Part shown: positions 1 to 7,638 of the stretch, piece by piece
How the letters are laid out: every line of letters starts with the position of its first letter
Numbering within the stretch: position 1 is the stretch's first letter
Source of the DNA: Methylohalobius sp964654415
Lineage (GTDB): Bacteria > Pseudomonadota > Gammaproteobacteria > Methylococcales > Methylothermaceae
Direction of reading: 5' to 3'
Assembly (NCBI GenBank): GCA_964654415.1
Contig: CAZZIP010000018.1
Coordinates: 1-33,175 of the forward strand
DNA length: 33,175 bases
Program-made: the position numbers and the translations under genes
Notes under the pieces: model-generated
The model's database searches: none
Told to the model about the DNA's origin: nothing
The model's input: only the letters and a program-made list of their open reading frames with translations

Positions 1-64
1 GACCAAGAACCCACACGGATGATTCGATCAATCTGTTAAAGAACTCACCCCTCAATAAGAGAGA
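1..64 (-). other. 5' leader of an rRNA operon (with boxA), 16S gene lies beyond the left edge
   Basis: Read on the minus strand, positions 46-34 give GAGTTCTTTAACA, a close match to the boxA antitermination signal of rrn leaders (TGCTCTTTAACA in E. coli). It is followed by a stretch ending in CCGTGTGGGTTC (20-9), which parallels the E. coli 16S leader sequence after boxA (CTGTGTGGGCAC). boxA recruits NusB/NusE so that polymerase resists Rho on untranslated rRNA. The strong promoter at 99-71 is correctly placed to drive it. The 16S gene itself is inferred to lie to the left and is not in the window. A 16S-23S spacer also carries boxA, but an adjoining promoter favours the leader. Confidence 0.75.
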
Positions 65-70
65 ATAACA

Positions 71-99
71 ATCCTAAACTACCCAAAAAAATATGTCAA
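71..99 (-). promoter_or_regulatory. sigma70 promoter, probable rrn P1
   Basis: On the minus strand a perfect -35 TTGACA (99-94) is followed by 17 bases and a -10 TAGGAT (76-71). Upstream (100-160) the minus strand is T-rich with A/T runs, as expected of an UP element. Initiation would fall near 64, giving only about 20 bases before boxA. It transcribes away from the mxa genes. Confidence 0.7.
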
Positions 100-245
100 G
101 AAAATTCCGCAAAACCTAAAGACAACTAAAAAAGCGAGAAGTTCCTTCCTTGCAGCTCCATCTGCACCAAATCTTGAAAATTATACATACGCCATTTTCA
201 ACTATCAAATGGTTTTTGAATTTTTTAGCCTGCAGAGCGGCTGGT

Positions 246-274
246 TTGACAAGCGTTTGATTTTATAGCTTAAT
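246..274 (+). promoter_or_regulatory. candidate promoter of the mxaRSACKL operon
   Basis: TTGACA (246-251), a 17-base spacer and CTTAAT (269-274, 4 of 6 matches to TATAAT) lie 29 bases before the mxaR start codon. The region is A/T rich. It would give mxaR-L a promoter separate from any mxaFJGI operon elsewhere. No experimental support; an upstream inverted repeat CCATTT/AAATGG (192-197/207-212) could be an operator. Confidence 0.45.
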
Positions 275-302
275 TTTTAATTAGACAAGCTAGGATGGAG
301 AG

Positions 303-1325
303 ATGCAATCACCTGACAACCTTTTGGCTGATGGGCGTGACAAAGCCAAACGCCTGCAGGCGGAGATCAAAAAAGTCATAGTAGGTCTTGATGACCCTAT
401 TGAAAAGATCACCCTCGCTATTTTCGCCCAAGGCCACGTCATGCTGGAGGGGGACGTCGGGGTGGGTAAGACTACCCTGCTAAGGGCGGTCGCTAGGACC
501 CTAGGTGGAGGTTATGAACGGATTGAGGGTACTATCGACCTGATGCCCAACGACCTCATCTATCACACTTATATTGACGAGCACGGTAAGCCTCGAGTGG
601 ATCCTGGCCCATTGCTGAAAAATGGGGAACGGCTAGCAGTCTTTTTCTTCAATGAAGTCAATCGAGCGCGCCCGCAGGTACACTCTTTATTGTTACGGGT
701 GATGGCCGAACGCAGCGTCTCCGCATTTAACCGCGAATACCGCTTCCCTTATCTGCAAGTATTCGCAGACCGCAACCGAGTCGAAAAAGAAGAAACTTTC
801 GAGATCCCTTCCGCCGCCCGGGATCGCTTTCTGATGGAAATCCACATCGAAATCCCTACCGATCCGCAACATCGGGCCGAACTTATATTCAATCCCCGCT
901 TCCACAATGTGGACGCCATGATCAACACCCTCCAGGCCGCGGTAGTTCCCTATCAAAGCATCGCAACTATCGCCCAGTTAATCCAAGAACACGTTCAGGC
1001 CAGCCCAGCCTTGCAGCACTATGCCCTAAATCTATGGCAGGCAACTCGTACTCCTCAGGACTTTGGCATCCGTCTTGATGGGGTAAATATGACGGAACTC
1101 GTTCTAGCCGGCGCGAGTACCCGGGGCATGAGCATGCTGCTGCGCGCTGCCAGGGTTCGAGCTTGGCTTCAGGGTCGCGACTACTTGGAGCCGGAAGATC
1201 TCCAACATATATTTCACGAGGTAGTCGGGCATCGGATAGTTTTCACTCCGATTTACGAACTGCAACGGGAAAACCTGGTTAAACGCCTAAGCTTAGCTAT
1301 TCTCAATCGGATCAGCGCCCCTTGA
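303..1325 (+). CDS. mxaR: MxaR, MoxR-type AAA+ ATPase for methanol dehydrogenase maturation
   Basis: A 340-residue MoxR-family AAA+ ATPase. Walker A is GDVGVGKT (residues 50-57), the Walker B region is VFFFNEVNRARPQVHSLLLR (113-132) and a sensor-1-like segment surrounds N158, followed by ARDRF (172-176). MoxR ATPases act as chaperones together with von Willebrand A (VWA) proteins; in methylotrophs MxaR is needed for active periplasmic methanol dehydrogenase. The assignment to MxaR rather than a generic MoxR rests on the following genes, which are recognisably mxaS, A, C, K and L. AGGA (292-295) lies 7 bases before ATG. Odd: the usual Walker B Asp-Glu is Asn-Glu (N117-E118). The stop codon overlaps the mxaS start. 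Confidence 0.88.
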   Translation: MQSPDNLLADGRDKAKRLQAEIKKVIVGLDDPIEKITLAIFAQGHVMLEGDVGVGKTTLLRAVARTLGGGYERIEGTIDLMPNDLIYHTYIDEHGKPRVDPGPLLKNGERLAVFFFNEVNRARPQVHSLLLRVMAERSVSAFNREYRFPYLQVFADRNRVEKEETFEIPSAARDRFLMEIHIEIPTDPQHRAELIFNPRFHNVDAMINTLQAAVVPYQSIATIAQLIQEHVQASPALQHYALNLWQATRTPQDFGIRLDGVNMTELVLAGASTRGMSMLLRAARVRAWLQGRDYLEPEDLQHIFHEVVGHRIVFTPIYELQRENLVKRLSLAILNRISAP

Positions 1326-2161
1326 GCCTGCTGCTAGAGAAATTCGACTACCGTATTTTCTGGCGCGCGCGCAGTGTCCATCTCGGCTATCACCGTAGCC
1401 AAACCGCAGGAGGTGGGCACGAGTTTCGCGGCCACACCACGCTCGTCGATTACCCAGACCCGCGCAGGCTGGACATCCATGCAACTCTACACGATCCTTT
1501 TGGCCAGTATAAAGTAAAGCAATTTACTCAAACGAGCGCGGTCCCGGTGTTTGCGATTGCAGACCTTTCCGCTTCCATGGCCATCGGTCATAAACCACAA
1601 CTCTTATCCAGATTGGCCGCGGCGGTTGCTTATTCTGCCTACCGAACCGGCGATCCATGCGGCTTTTTTGGGATCAGCGACCGGATCGTACTCCAATATC
1701 CTTTGCGCTTATCCAAATGCCTGGCCTTAGAACTCAATCACCGCCTTAGGCAAGTCACCTTTCAAGGGAGCAGCCGCGGACTGCACCGGCTGGCCCCTCA
1801 TTTAGGGGCCAGACGAGCGTTGGTTTTTCTGCTCTCGGACTTCCATTTCCCCCTGACCGAAGCGCAACTCATCCTCGCCCAACTCCGGCTTCATGACTTA
1901 GTACCGGTGGTCCTGTGGATTCGGCACGAGTGGCATCCACCTAAGCGCTGGGGCTGGGCGAGGCTACACGATCCGGAAACCGGCCACCACCGTCCTCTGT
2001 GGCTGCAGCCGCGCAGCGAAGCCAGGCTAAGCGCTGCCTTCCACAAGCACCGTGAACAATTGAGCGACCTGTGTCGCCGTTATGGCCGGCCACCGTTCTT
2101 TGTGGAAGACGAGTTTCACCCGGATAGCTTAACCCGGTATTTTCTGGAAACATGCGCCTGA
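1322..2161 (+). CDS. mxaS: MxaS, DUF58/VWA-like protein
   Basis: A 279-residue DUF58-family protein. The DUF58 domain is VWA-related, and the metal-site motif DxSxS is visible as DLSAS (residues 81-85). It has no signal peptide or clear membrane segment, so it is probably cytoplasmic and works with the MxaR ATPase. In methylotrophs mxaS is required for methanol dehydrogenase activity, but its molecular role is not settled. The start is TTG inside TTGA, sharing four bases with the mxaR stop; no ATG exists before residue 86, far into the domain, so TTG is the reasonable choice. It overlaps mxaA by 10 bases, consistent with translational coupling. Confidence 0.85.
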   Translation: MSLLLEKFDYRIFWRARSVHLGYHRSQTAGGGHEFRGHTTLVDYPDPRRLDIHATLHDPFGQYKVKQFTQTSAVPVFAIADLSASMAIGHKPQLLSRLAAAVAYSAYRTGDPCGFFGISDRIVLQYPLRLSKCLALELNHRLRQVTFQGSSRGLHRLAPHLGARRALVFLLSDFHFPLTEAQLILAQLRLHDLVPVVLWIRHEWHPPKRWGWARLHDPETGHHRPLWLQPRSEARLSAAFHKHREQLSDLCRRYGRPPFFVEDEFHPDSLTRYFLETCA

Positions 2162-3033
2162 TCCTGTTCTGGCTAGTTTTGTTCGCCTGCCTCCCAAGCC
2201 AAGCGGAACCGCCTGTGACAGTCAAATTCACGACCTCGCCACCGTTTGGTTACGGCGTTGGATCGGTCATCCGCCACCAAATCGAGCTTTTCGTCCCGAC
2301 GCCGTGGCAGCTGGACATCGCCCAGTTGCCCACCCAAGGCCAACTCAACCGCTGGCTTGAGATTCGGGATTTCACTTATGCGCAATGGCGAGAAAACGGG
2401 GGGATCCGCTACCGGCTTCGGATCGACTATCAGATCTTTCCCTCCCTGCAACAGGCCTTGGTCCTGGAAATCCCGTCGGTGTCTCTGCCACTCACCACCC
2501 CCACCGGAAAACAGCAAGTGATCTCCATTCCCCCCTGGTCATTCGCTACCAATCCGTTGATCCCGGCTCAGTGGAGCGATGCCCAAGTCAAGGTCCGTCC
2601 GCTGTGGCAGCCTCAGGCGATTGATCTTTCCCCCCATTGGCAACGCTTGGCTGAAATCAGTGCTGGCCTGCTGGCAGTTGGATTGATCCTGGTCTGGCGT
2701 CACTACCGCCTGCCCCTGCAGCGACTCCCGTTTGCAAAGGCTTTACCCAAGATCCGCCAAGCCGCTCGCAAGCGTGAAACCGAGGCCGCTTTTTTGGCTT
2801 TTCATCAAGCCTTGAACGAAACTGCAGGCCAGGCTCTATTTGCCGGGCAATTAGCCGACTTCCTCGCCCGCAAACCAGCATTTGCTCCACTTAAAGAGGA
2901 TTTTCAGGAGTTTTTCGAGAAGTCGCAGCAGTTCTTTTACCGCCGTCAGCAGACCCCAGCAACGGATTGGCTGATCGCGCTGGAGCGGTTGTGCCGCGCT
3001 TGCACCAAGGCTGAAAGGCAATGCCGGAAATAG
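2152..3033 (+). CDS. mxaA: MxaA, membrane-anchored periplasmic factor of the methanol dehydrogenase cluster
   Basis: A 293-residue protein with an N-terminal export signal (hydrophobic residues 3-13, probable cleavage after QA near 18), a periplasmic domain, one transmembrane segment at about 168-183 and a cytoplasmic tail of about 105 residues. The segment SPPFGYGVGSVIRHQIEL (29-46) resembles the conserved N-terminal block of MxaA. MxaA, K and L have been linked to calcium insertion into methanol dehydrogenase. It lies in the canonical place between mxaS and mxaC, overlapping both (10 and 13 bases). Identity rests on order and this block, since the family is divergent. Confidence 0.8.
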   Translation: MRLILFWLVLFACLPSQAEPPVTVKFTTSPPFGYGVGSVIRHQIELFVPTPWQLDIAQLPTQGQLNRWLEIRDFTYAQWRENGGIRYRLRIDYQIFPSLQQALVLEIPSVSLPLTTPTGKQQVISIPPWSFATNPLIPAQWSDAQVKVRPLWQPQAIDLSPHWQRLAEISAGLLAVGLILVWRHYRLPLQRLPFAKALPKIRQAARKRETEAAFLAFHQALNETAGQALFAGQLADFLARKPAFAPLKEDFQEFFEKSQQFFYRRQQTPATDWLIALERLCRACTKAERQCRK

Positions 3034-4010
3034 GCTTTTCCCAACCTCTATGGTTGCTGCTGTTGCCCCTGGTCGCGCTTCCTTTTTGGCGTCCGGCCCA
3101 AACTCGGCTGCCTTATCCAGCCCTATCTTGGCTGCCGGATGATCCGCTATCGCGGGGTCTAGAAAAGGCGAGGAAGCTCCTTCTGGTTAGCTTCCTCAGC
3201 AGCTTGATTTTCTCCCTGGCCGATCCTTTTCTCAAAGAACAAAAAGTTGCGCGCCTCGGCACCGGCGCACACATCGTCCTGACTATCGATCACTCAAGCA
3301 GCATGAACGAAAACTTCGCTGGCCGGTATCTCGGCGGCTCGTCCAAGGAAACCAAAAGCGCTGTGGCGCGCAAACTGTTGGTGGAATTCATCCGCAGGCG
3401 GCAACCAGATCTGTTCGCGGTAGTGGCGTTTAGTACCGCCCCGCGCCAAGTCCTCCCCTTGACCGAAGATAAAACCGCACTCGTCGCCGCAGTCAGCGCC
3501 ACAGGACTGCGCGGCCGCGGCGTAACCAACATCGCTCCTGGACTGGCGATGGCGCTAGAGACATTCCGCGGCCATCCCTTGACCGGAGCGAGAGTGATCC
3601 TACTGGTTTCCGACGGTGGTGCCCACATCGACCAAGACGTTCAGGACCGCTTGCGGCAAGATTTTCAGGATTTGGCCGTGAGCCTATATTGGATCTATCT
3701 GCGCAATCCAAACGGCGTCAGCGTCCTCCATCCGCCTAAGCGCAACCTATCGGAAACCACCGCCCCGGAAATCTTCCTGCACCGCTATTTCCAGACCTTA
3801 GGAGTTCCATACCAAGTATTCGAGGCTGAAAATCCCGAAAGCCTGGCCGAAGCCATCGCGACCGTGGAAGCGCTGGAAAATCAGCCGATCTCCTACTTTG
3901 AAACCCTCCCGCGGAGGGATCTCTCCCAATACGGCTTCGGACTGGCGCTGGTTTTGGGATTACCGCTTCTGGTTCTGACTTTATTGGAGGTCGATCGATG
4001 GTTCGCCTAG
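3021..4010 (+). CDS. mxaC: MxaC, membrane-anchored VWA-domain protein
   Basis: A 329-residue protein with hydrophobic segments at about 7-24 and 52-67, a VWA domain (roughly 82-285) and a C-terminal transmembrane segment (about 303-322). The metal-ion-dependent adhesion site reads IDHSSSM (D90-x-S92-x-S94), with the later Thr in GVTNI and Asp in LVSDGG. This topology is the BatA/MxaC type, expected to place the VWA domain in the periplasm. In the mxa cluster it is the partner of MxaR/MxaS and MxaL. AAAGG (3014-3018) precedes ATG; the start overlaps mxaA by 13 bases and the end overlaps mxaK by 13. Confidence 0.85.
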   Translation: MPEIGFSQPLWLLLLPLVALPFWRPAQTRLPYPALSWLPDDPLSRGLEKARKLLLVSFLSSLIFSLADPFLKEQKVARLGTGAHIVLTIDHSSSMNENFAGRYLGGSSKETKSAVARKLLVEFIRRRQPDLFAVVAFSTAPRQVLPLTEDKTALVAAVSATGLRGRGVTNIAPGLAMALETFRGHPLTGARVILLVSDGGAHIDQDVQDRLRQDFQDLAVSLYWIYLRNPNGVSVLHPPKRNLSETTAPEIFLHRYFQTLGVPYQVFEAENPESLAEAIATVEALENQPISYFETLPRRDLSQYGFGLALVLGLPLLVLTLLEVDRWFA

Positions 4011-4549
4011 CCAGCTTAGACGCGTTGCTTGCCGCCCTCTTGTTGGGCTTGGGAGCAACCGCAGGATGGGAAGGGTATCAGCTGTATCGAGCGAGCCATT
4101 ACAACCGTGCTCTGGCTAAGCTCGATGGCCTGCAGCCCGACGCGCAGATCGAACCTGAACTGCTCGCTGCCAAGGCCAACCGCGACGCTCAAGCAGGCGA
4201 GCTGGAATCCGCGCTGCGTCTCTACCTACAAGCGCTGCCTCGGGCCGAGGGAACCCTACGGCAAAAACTGAACTACAATTTGGGCACGCTTTACCTGCGC
4301 GAGGCTGCGAACCTATGGAATCGGCACGGGGTCTGGGCTTACTCGCGCGTGGTCACCCTGCTGGGATTAGCGCGCGATTATCTGCGCGAGGCGGTGCGGC
4401 TCGATCCAAACGATCTAAATGCCCGTTATAATTTGGAATACGCCCTGCGGATCACGCCTCCCCCTCGCGAACGCGAACCTGCCAAGTGGCAGGGAACCAA
4501 ATCGAGCGTTTTTGCTACCCTACCCGGTCTACCCCACGGTGGGCCATGA
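3998..4549 (+). CDS. mxaK: MxaK, membrane-anchored TPR-like protein
   Basis: A 183-residue protein with an N-terminal membrane anchor (about 6-23), followed by TPR-like helices: AAKANRDAQAGELESALRLY, then YNLGTLYLREAANLW and LREAVRLDPNDLNARYNLEYAL. It ends LPGLPHGGP, an end shared by MxaK-like proteins as I recall them. A strong GGAGG (3986-3990) sits 7 bases before ATG. Probably periplasmic, scaffolding the VWA proteins MxaC and MxaL; mutants in the homologue affect calcium loading of methanol dehydrogenase. The stop codon overlaps the mxaL start in ATGA. Confidence 0.8.
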   Translation: MVRLASLDALLAALLLGLGATAGWEGYQLYRASHYNRALAKLDGLQPDAQIEPELLAAKANRDAQAGELESALRLYLQALPRAEGTLRQKLNYNLGTLYLREAANLWNRHGVWAYSRVVTLLGLARDYLREAVRLDPNDLNARYNLEYALRITPPPREREPAKWQGTKSSVFATLPGLPHGGP

Positions 4550-5433
4550 CCTGGCATCGCCGTCTTTCTTCCAAAGCTGTGCGGGTCTGGCTTTGGCTAA
4601 CAGCCTTGGGGCTGCTGACCGCCACCTTATTCAAGCCGGTCTGGGTCTTGCCCCAAAGCCTCCCCCGTTACCTCATGGTAGTCGATATCACCCAGAGCAT
4701 GAATGCCCGAGACTATCACCTGCCTGGCCTGCCACCGGACCGGCTCTCGTTTGCCAAAGCAGCGATGGAAGCTGCGATCCTGGCCCTACCGTGTGGCTCG
4801 GAAGTGGGCCTTGGCATCTTCACCCACAAGCATACCCAATTGCTGCTCGAACCCATAGAAGTATGCCACCACGCACCGGCTCTGCACGCTGCTTTAAAGG
4901 GCATCGATTGGCGCAGCGCCTGGGCTGCCGACAGTTATATCGCCTACGGCGTGTTCGATGCTCTGCGCATTGCCTTAAACCTTCAGGCCGATTTAGTTTT
5001 CATTACCGACGGCGATCAGATTCCGGAAACCGCTCGCGATCCTCTGTTTTTCGCCTCCCCAGGACTGGTCGGCGGCTGGCTCGTTGGAGTTGGAACTCCT
5101 CGCCCGGTCCCTATTCCGAAATTCGATCCCGACGGTCAGATGATCGGCTATTGGCAGACCACCGATCTGCCACGTCCAGCTCAATCGGCCCGCTACCAAA
5201 CTCGGATGCCCCTTGAGGAACCTGCTCTCCTTCTTTCCCGCCTCGACGCTACCCGTTTACACCGCCTCGCTGAGGTCACCGGCCTGACCTATCTGACCTT
5301 GAATACGCCGCAGCAACTTACCGACGCTGTGCGTCAGTCCCGTCCCGGACGACTCCGGCCAATAGCAATGGATTTGCGTCCTTGGCTTGGGTTAGGGGCC
5401 CTATTGGCAGCCATTGTGGCGATACTGGTTTGA
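4546..5433 (+). CDS. mxaL: MxaL, membrane-anchored VWA-domain protein
   Basis: A 295-residue VWA protein with an N-terminal transmembrane segment (about 12-28) and a C-terminal one (about 279-295). The metal site is VVDITQSM (D47-x-T49-x-S51), with a later Asp in FITDGD. An in-frame GTG 60 bases upstream would extend it, but the ATG at 4546 forms an ATGA overlap with the mxaK stop, matching the coupling used through this operon, so I chose it. Associated in methylotrophs with calcium insertion into methanol dehydrogenase. It is the last gene of the group: mxaD, which often follows, is absent, and rlmH starts 51 bases on. Confidence 0.83.
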   Translation: MTWHRRLSSKAVRVWLWLTALGLLTATLFKPVWVLPQSLPRYLMVVDITQSMNARDYHLPGLPPDRLSFAKAAMEAAILALPCGSEVGLGIFTHKHTQLLLEPIEVCHHAPALHAALKGIDWRSAWAADSYIAYGVFDALRIALNLQADLVFITDGDQIPETARDPLFFASPGLVGGWLVGVGTPRPVPIPKFDPDGQMIGYWQTTDLPRPAQSARYQTRMPLEEPALLLSRLDATRLHRLAEVTGLTYLTLNTPQQLTDAVRQSRPGRLRPIAMDLRPWLGLGALLAAIVAILV

Positions 5434-5484
5434 AGCTTATGATTTGTCACCGTACTCTTGTCATATCGACTGAAAAGTTGCACC

Positions 5485-5952
5485 ATGCGCATTCACTTGA
5501 TCGCCGCCGGCAACCGCATGCCCGGCTGGGTCCAGGAAGGATTTGAGGAATACGCCAAACGCCTGCCGAGGGAGTGCGCCCTGTACTTGAAGGAGATTCC
5601 TCTGCACCGGCGCAGCAAGCGTGGGGATATAAGCCGTCAAATCGAGGCTGAAGGCATCCAGATGGCCGCCGCGATCCCCCAAGGCGCCCATGTGATTGCT
5701 CTCGACAAGGACGGCCAACAATGGACTACAGACGAGTTGGCATGGCACTTGGCCGAATGGTTGCAGCAGGGCCTGGACCTGGCCCTGCTGGTCGGCGGTC
5801 CGGAAGGGTTGGCACCGGTCTGCCTGGAACGGGCTGCGATTCGCTGGAGCCTGTCGCGGCTGACTTTTCCTCATTCTCTGGTGCGCGTCCTCGTGGCTGA
5901 ACAATTCTACCGCGCCTGGAGTCTGCTCCAGGGCCATCCCTATCACCGCTAG
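5485..5952 (+). CDS. rlmH: 23S rRNA pseudouridine1915 N3-methyltransferase RlmH
   Basis: A 155-residue SPOUT methyltransferase, the same length as E. coli RlmH, which methylates pseudouridine 1915 in helix 69 of 23S rRNA using S-adenosylmethionine. Recognisable blocks are the N-terminus MRIHLIAAGNRMPGWVQ, the cofactor loop LLVGGPEGL and the C-terminal knot LVRVLVAEQFYRAWSLLQG ending HPYHR. A TTG 27 bases upstream is in frame, but ATG at 5485 gives the family start. Two bases separate it from the remains of maf, so rlmH-maf-rng once formed a tight operon. Confidence 0.95.
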   Translation: MRIHLIAAGNRMPGWVQEGFEEYAKRLPRECALYLKEIPLHRRSKRGDISRQIEAEGIQMAAAIPQGAHVIALDKDGQQWTTDELAWHLAEWLQQGLDLALLVGGPEGLAPVCLERAAIRWSLSRLTFPHSLVRVLVAEQFYRAWSLLQGHPYHR

Positions 5953-5954
5953 CC

Positions 5955-6187
5955 GTGCCTAAGCCACAGTTCATCCAGGCCTCTCCCCGTCGGGGCGAAC
6001 TGCTGGATCAGATCGGGGTCAGATATAATAACGGCACATCCGTAAACCCAGAGCTGGCGCCTATGCCATCTAAGGGTTGGGAGTCATTTTCGTCAGGCGC
6101 CTTGAAGGTAGCTTCTCCGGCGTGATGGGATTGCCGCTATACGAAACCGCCAAGCTGGTAAGGAAAGCAGGGATTCAGGTGTTATGA
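5955..6187 (+). pseudogene. maf: maf (YhdE-type nucleotide pyrophosphatase) pseudogene, internal deletion plus nonsense codon
   Basis: Both ends of a Maf protein are readable but the middle is gone. From GTG 5955 the frame reads MPKPQFIQASPRRGELLDQI, matching the Maf N-terminus with its SPRRxELL motif; it then becomes unrelated and stops at 6123-6125. In a different frame, 6041-6187 reads GAYAI, stop (TAA 6071-6073), then FVRRLEGSFSGVMGLPLYET and a tail ending GIQVL: the conserved Maf C-terminus, with a stop where Gln (AYAIQG) is usual. An intact Maf has about 190-200 residues, so about 120 codons are missing. Maf proteins hydrolyse non-canonical or pyrimidine nucleoside triphosphates. The old stop overlaps the rng start (ATGA), so the original operon junction survives. 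Confidence 0.85.
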
Positions 6188-7638
6188 GCGATGAAATTCT
6201 GATCAACGTCACTCCCCCGGAAACCCGAGTAGCGGTGGTAGAGAACGGCATCCTCCAGGAAATCTTTATCGAACGCTCTCGCCGCCGCGGATTGGTAGGG
6301 AATATCTACAAGGGCCAAGTATGCCGAGTATTGCCCGGAATGCAGGCGGCCTTCGTCGATATCGGGCTAGAGCGGTCCGCCTTCCTCCATTTTTCCGACT
6401 TGAACCCAAAACAGCTTCAGGCCAGTCCAAACGGAACCGTCGAAACCTTGCTCCAGGAAGGCCAGGAGATCATGGTGCAAGTGAGCAAGGATCCGATCGG
6501 CAGCAAAGGCGCCCGCCTGACTACTGAGATCACCATTCCGTCCCGCTATCAGGTTTACATGCCTTTTTCCTCCTTTTCCGGTGTCTCTCAGCGCATCGAA
6601 TGCGAAACCGAACGCGAACGCCTGAAAAGCTGCATCGACTCCTTCCGCGAGGAATACGGCAGCGGCGGCTACATCGCCCGCACTGCCGCCGAAGGCGTGG
6701 ACGAATTCGTCCTGCGCGCCGACATGCTGTTTTTGTTCAAGTTGTGGAACGCGATCCAGGAACACTATGCCCTAGCTCCTGTGCGCAGTTTGGTCCACCA
6801 GGACCTTCCTTTGGCCGTACGGGCGCTTAGGGATTTATACCGGGGCAAAGTGGAGAAAATCCGGGTGGATTCGCGCGAGGTTTACCACCGTCTGGTCCAG
6901 TTCGCTGACGAATTCATTCCCGAAGTCGCTCCCCTGATCGAGCTTTACACCGGCGCACGCCCTTTGTTCGACATCTACGGAATCGAGGATGAAATCCAAA
7001 AAGCCCTGCAACGCAAAGTCCAGCTCAAGTCCGGCGGGCATCTGATATTCGATCAGACCGAAGCGATGACCACCATAGACGTCAACACGGGGGGATTCGT
7101 GGGGGGGCGCAACCTCGAGGAAACCATCTTTAAAACCAACATGGAAGCCGCTCAGGCCATCGCCCGCCAGCTGCGCCTGCGCAATCTGGGAGGCATCATC
7201 ATCATCGATTTCATCGATATGAAGGACGAGGACCACCGCCGCCAGGTCCTCAAAGCCTTGGAAAAAAGTTTGGAGAAAGACCACGCTAAAAACACCATCA
7301 GCGCGGTTTCGTCGTTGGGACTGGTGGAAATGACCCGCAAACGCACCCGCGAGAGCCTCGAGCACATCCTGTGCGAACCTTGTCCCAGCTGTGGGGGGCG
7401 CGGGGTACTCAAGACTGCTGAAACCACTTGTCTGGAGATCTTTCGCGAAATTATCCGAGAAGTCCGCCAATACGAAGTCGAATCCCTGTTGGTATTGGCC
7501 TCCAACGAAGTGGTAGAACGGCTCCTCGATGAGGAGGCCCCCACTCTGGCGGAACTGGAACGTTCGCTCAAAGTGCGAATTCGCTTTCGGGCAGAGCCGC
7601 AGTACAACCAGGAACAATACGACGTCGTGTTGCTTTGA
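6184..7638 (+). CDS. rng: ribonuclease G
   Basis: A 484-residue RNase E/G family endoribonuclease that processes the 5' end of 16S rRNA and decays mRNA. An S1 domain occupies about 37-118 (NIYKGQVCRVLPGMQAAFVD). The catalytic aspartates are D299 (TTIDVNTGG) and D342 (IIIIDFIDMKDED), and the Zn-link is C401-P-S-C404. The length fits RNase G; there is no RNase E-type C-terminal scaffold. ATG overlaps the ancient maf stop, so translation was probably coupled to maf; with maf broken, expression must rely on its own initiation. A perfect TATAAT at 6024-6029 lies in the maf remnant but lacks a good -35. Confidence 0.95.
   Translation: MSDEILINVTPPETRVAVVENGILQEIFIERSRRRGLVGNIYKGQVCRVLPGMQAAFVDIGLERSAFLHFSDLNPKQLQASPNGTVETLLQEGQEIMVQVSKDPIGSKGARLTTEITIPSRYQVYMPFSSFSGVSQRIECETERERLKSCIDSFREEYGSGGYIARTAAEGVDEFVLRADMLFLFKLWNAIQEHYALAPVRSLVHQDLPLAVRALRDLYRGKVEKIRVDSREVYHRLVQFADEFIPEVAPLIELYTGARPLFDIYGIEDEIQKALQRKVQLKSGGHLIFDQTEAMTTIDVNTGGFVGGRNLEETIFKTNMEAAQAIARQLRLRNLGGIIIIDFIDMKDEDHRRQVLKALEKSLEKDHAKNTISAVSSLGLVEMTRKRTRESLEHILCEPCPSCGGRGVLKTAETTCLEIFREIIREVRQYEVESLLVLASNEVVERLLDEEAPTLAELERSLKVRIRFRAEPQYNQEQYDVVLL

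Noticed and set aside
192..225. CCATTT/AAATGG inverted repeat followed by T runs, terminator-like
   Set aside because: Only a 6-base A/T-rich stem with a 9-base loop, and no plus-strand gene upstream to terminate; more likely chance or an operator.
4419..5216. 265-codon open frame overlapping mxaK/mxaL in another frame
   Set aside because: Shadow of mxaL: the mxaL frame has the VWA motif and family layout, while this translation is rich in Pro, Arg and Ser with no domain.
6024..6029. Perfect TATAAT in the maf remnant as a promoter for rng
   Set aside because: The hexamer 17 bases upstream (TGCTGG) is not a -35 and there is no extended -10; kept only as a remark.
6835..7617. 260-codon open frame antisense to rng
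   Set aside because: Antisense shadow of a well-supported gene; no family features.
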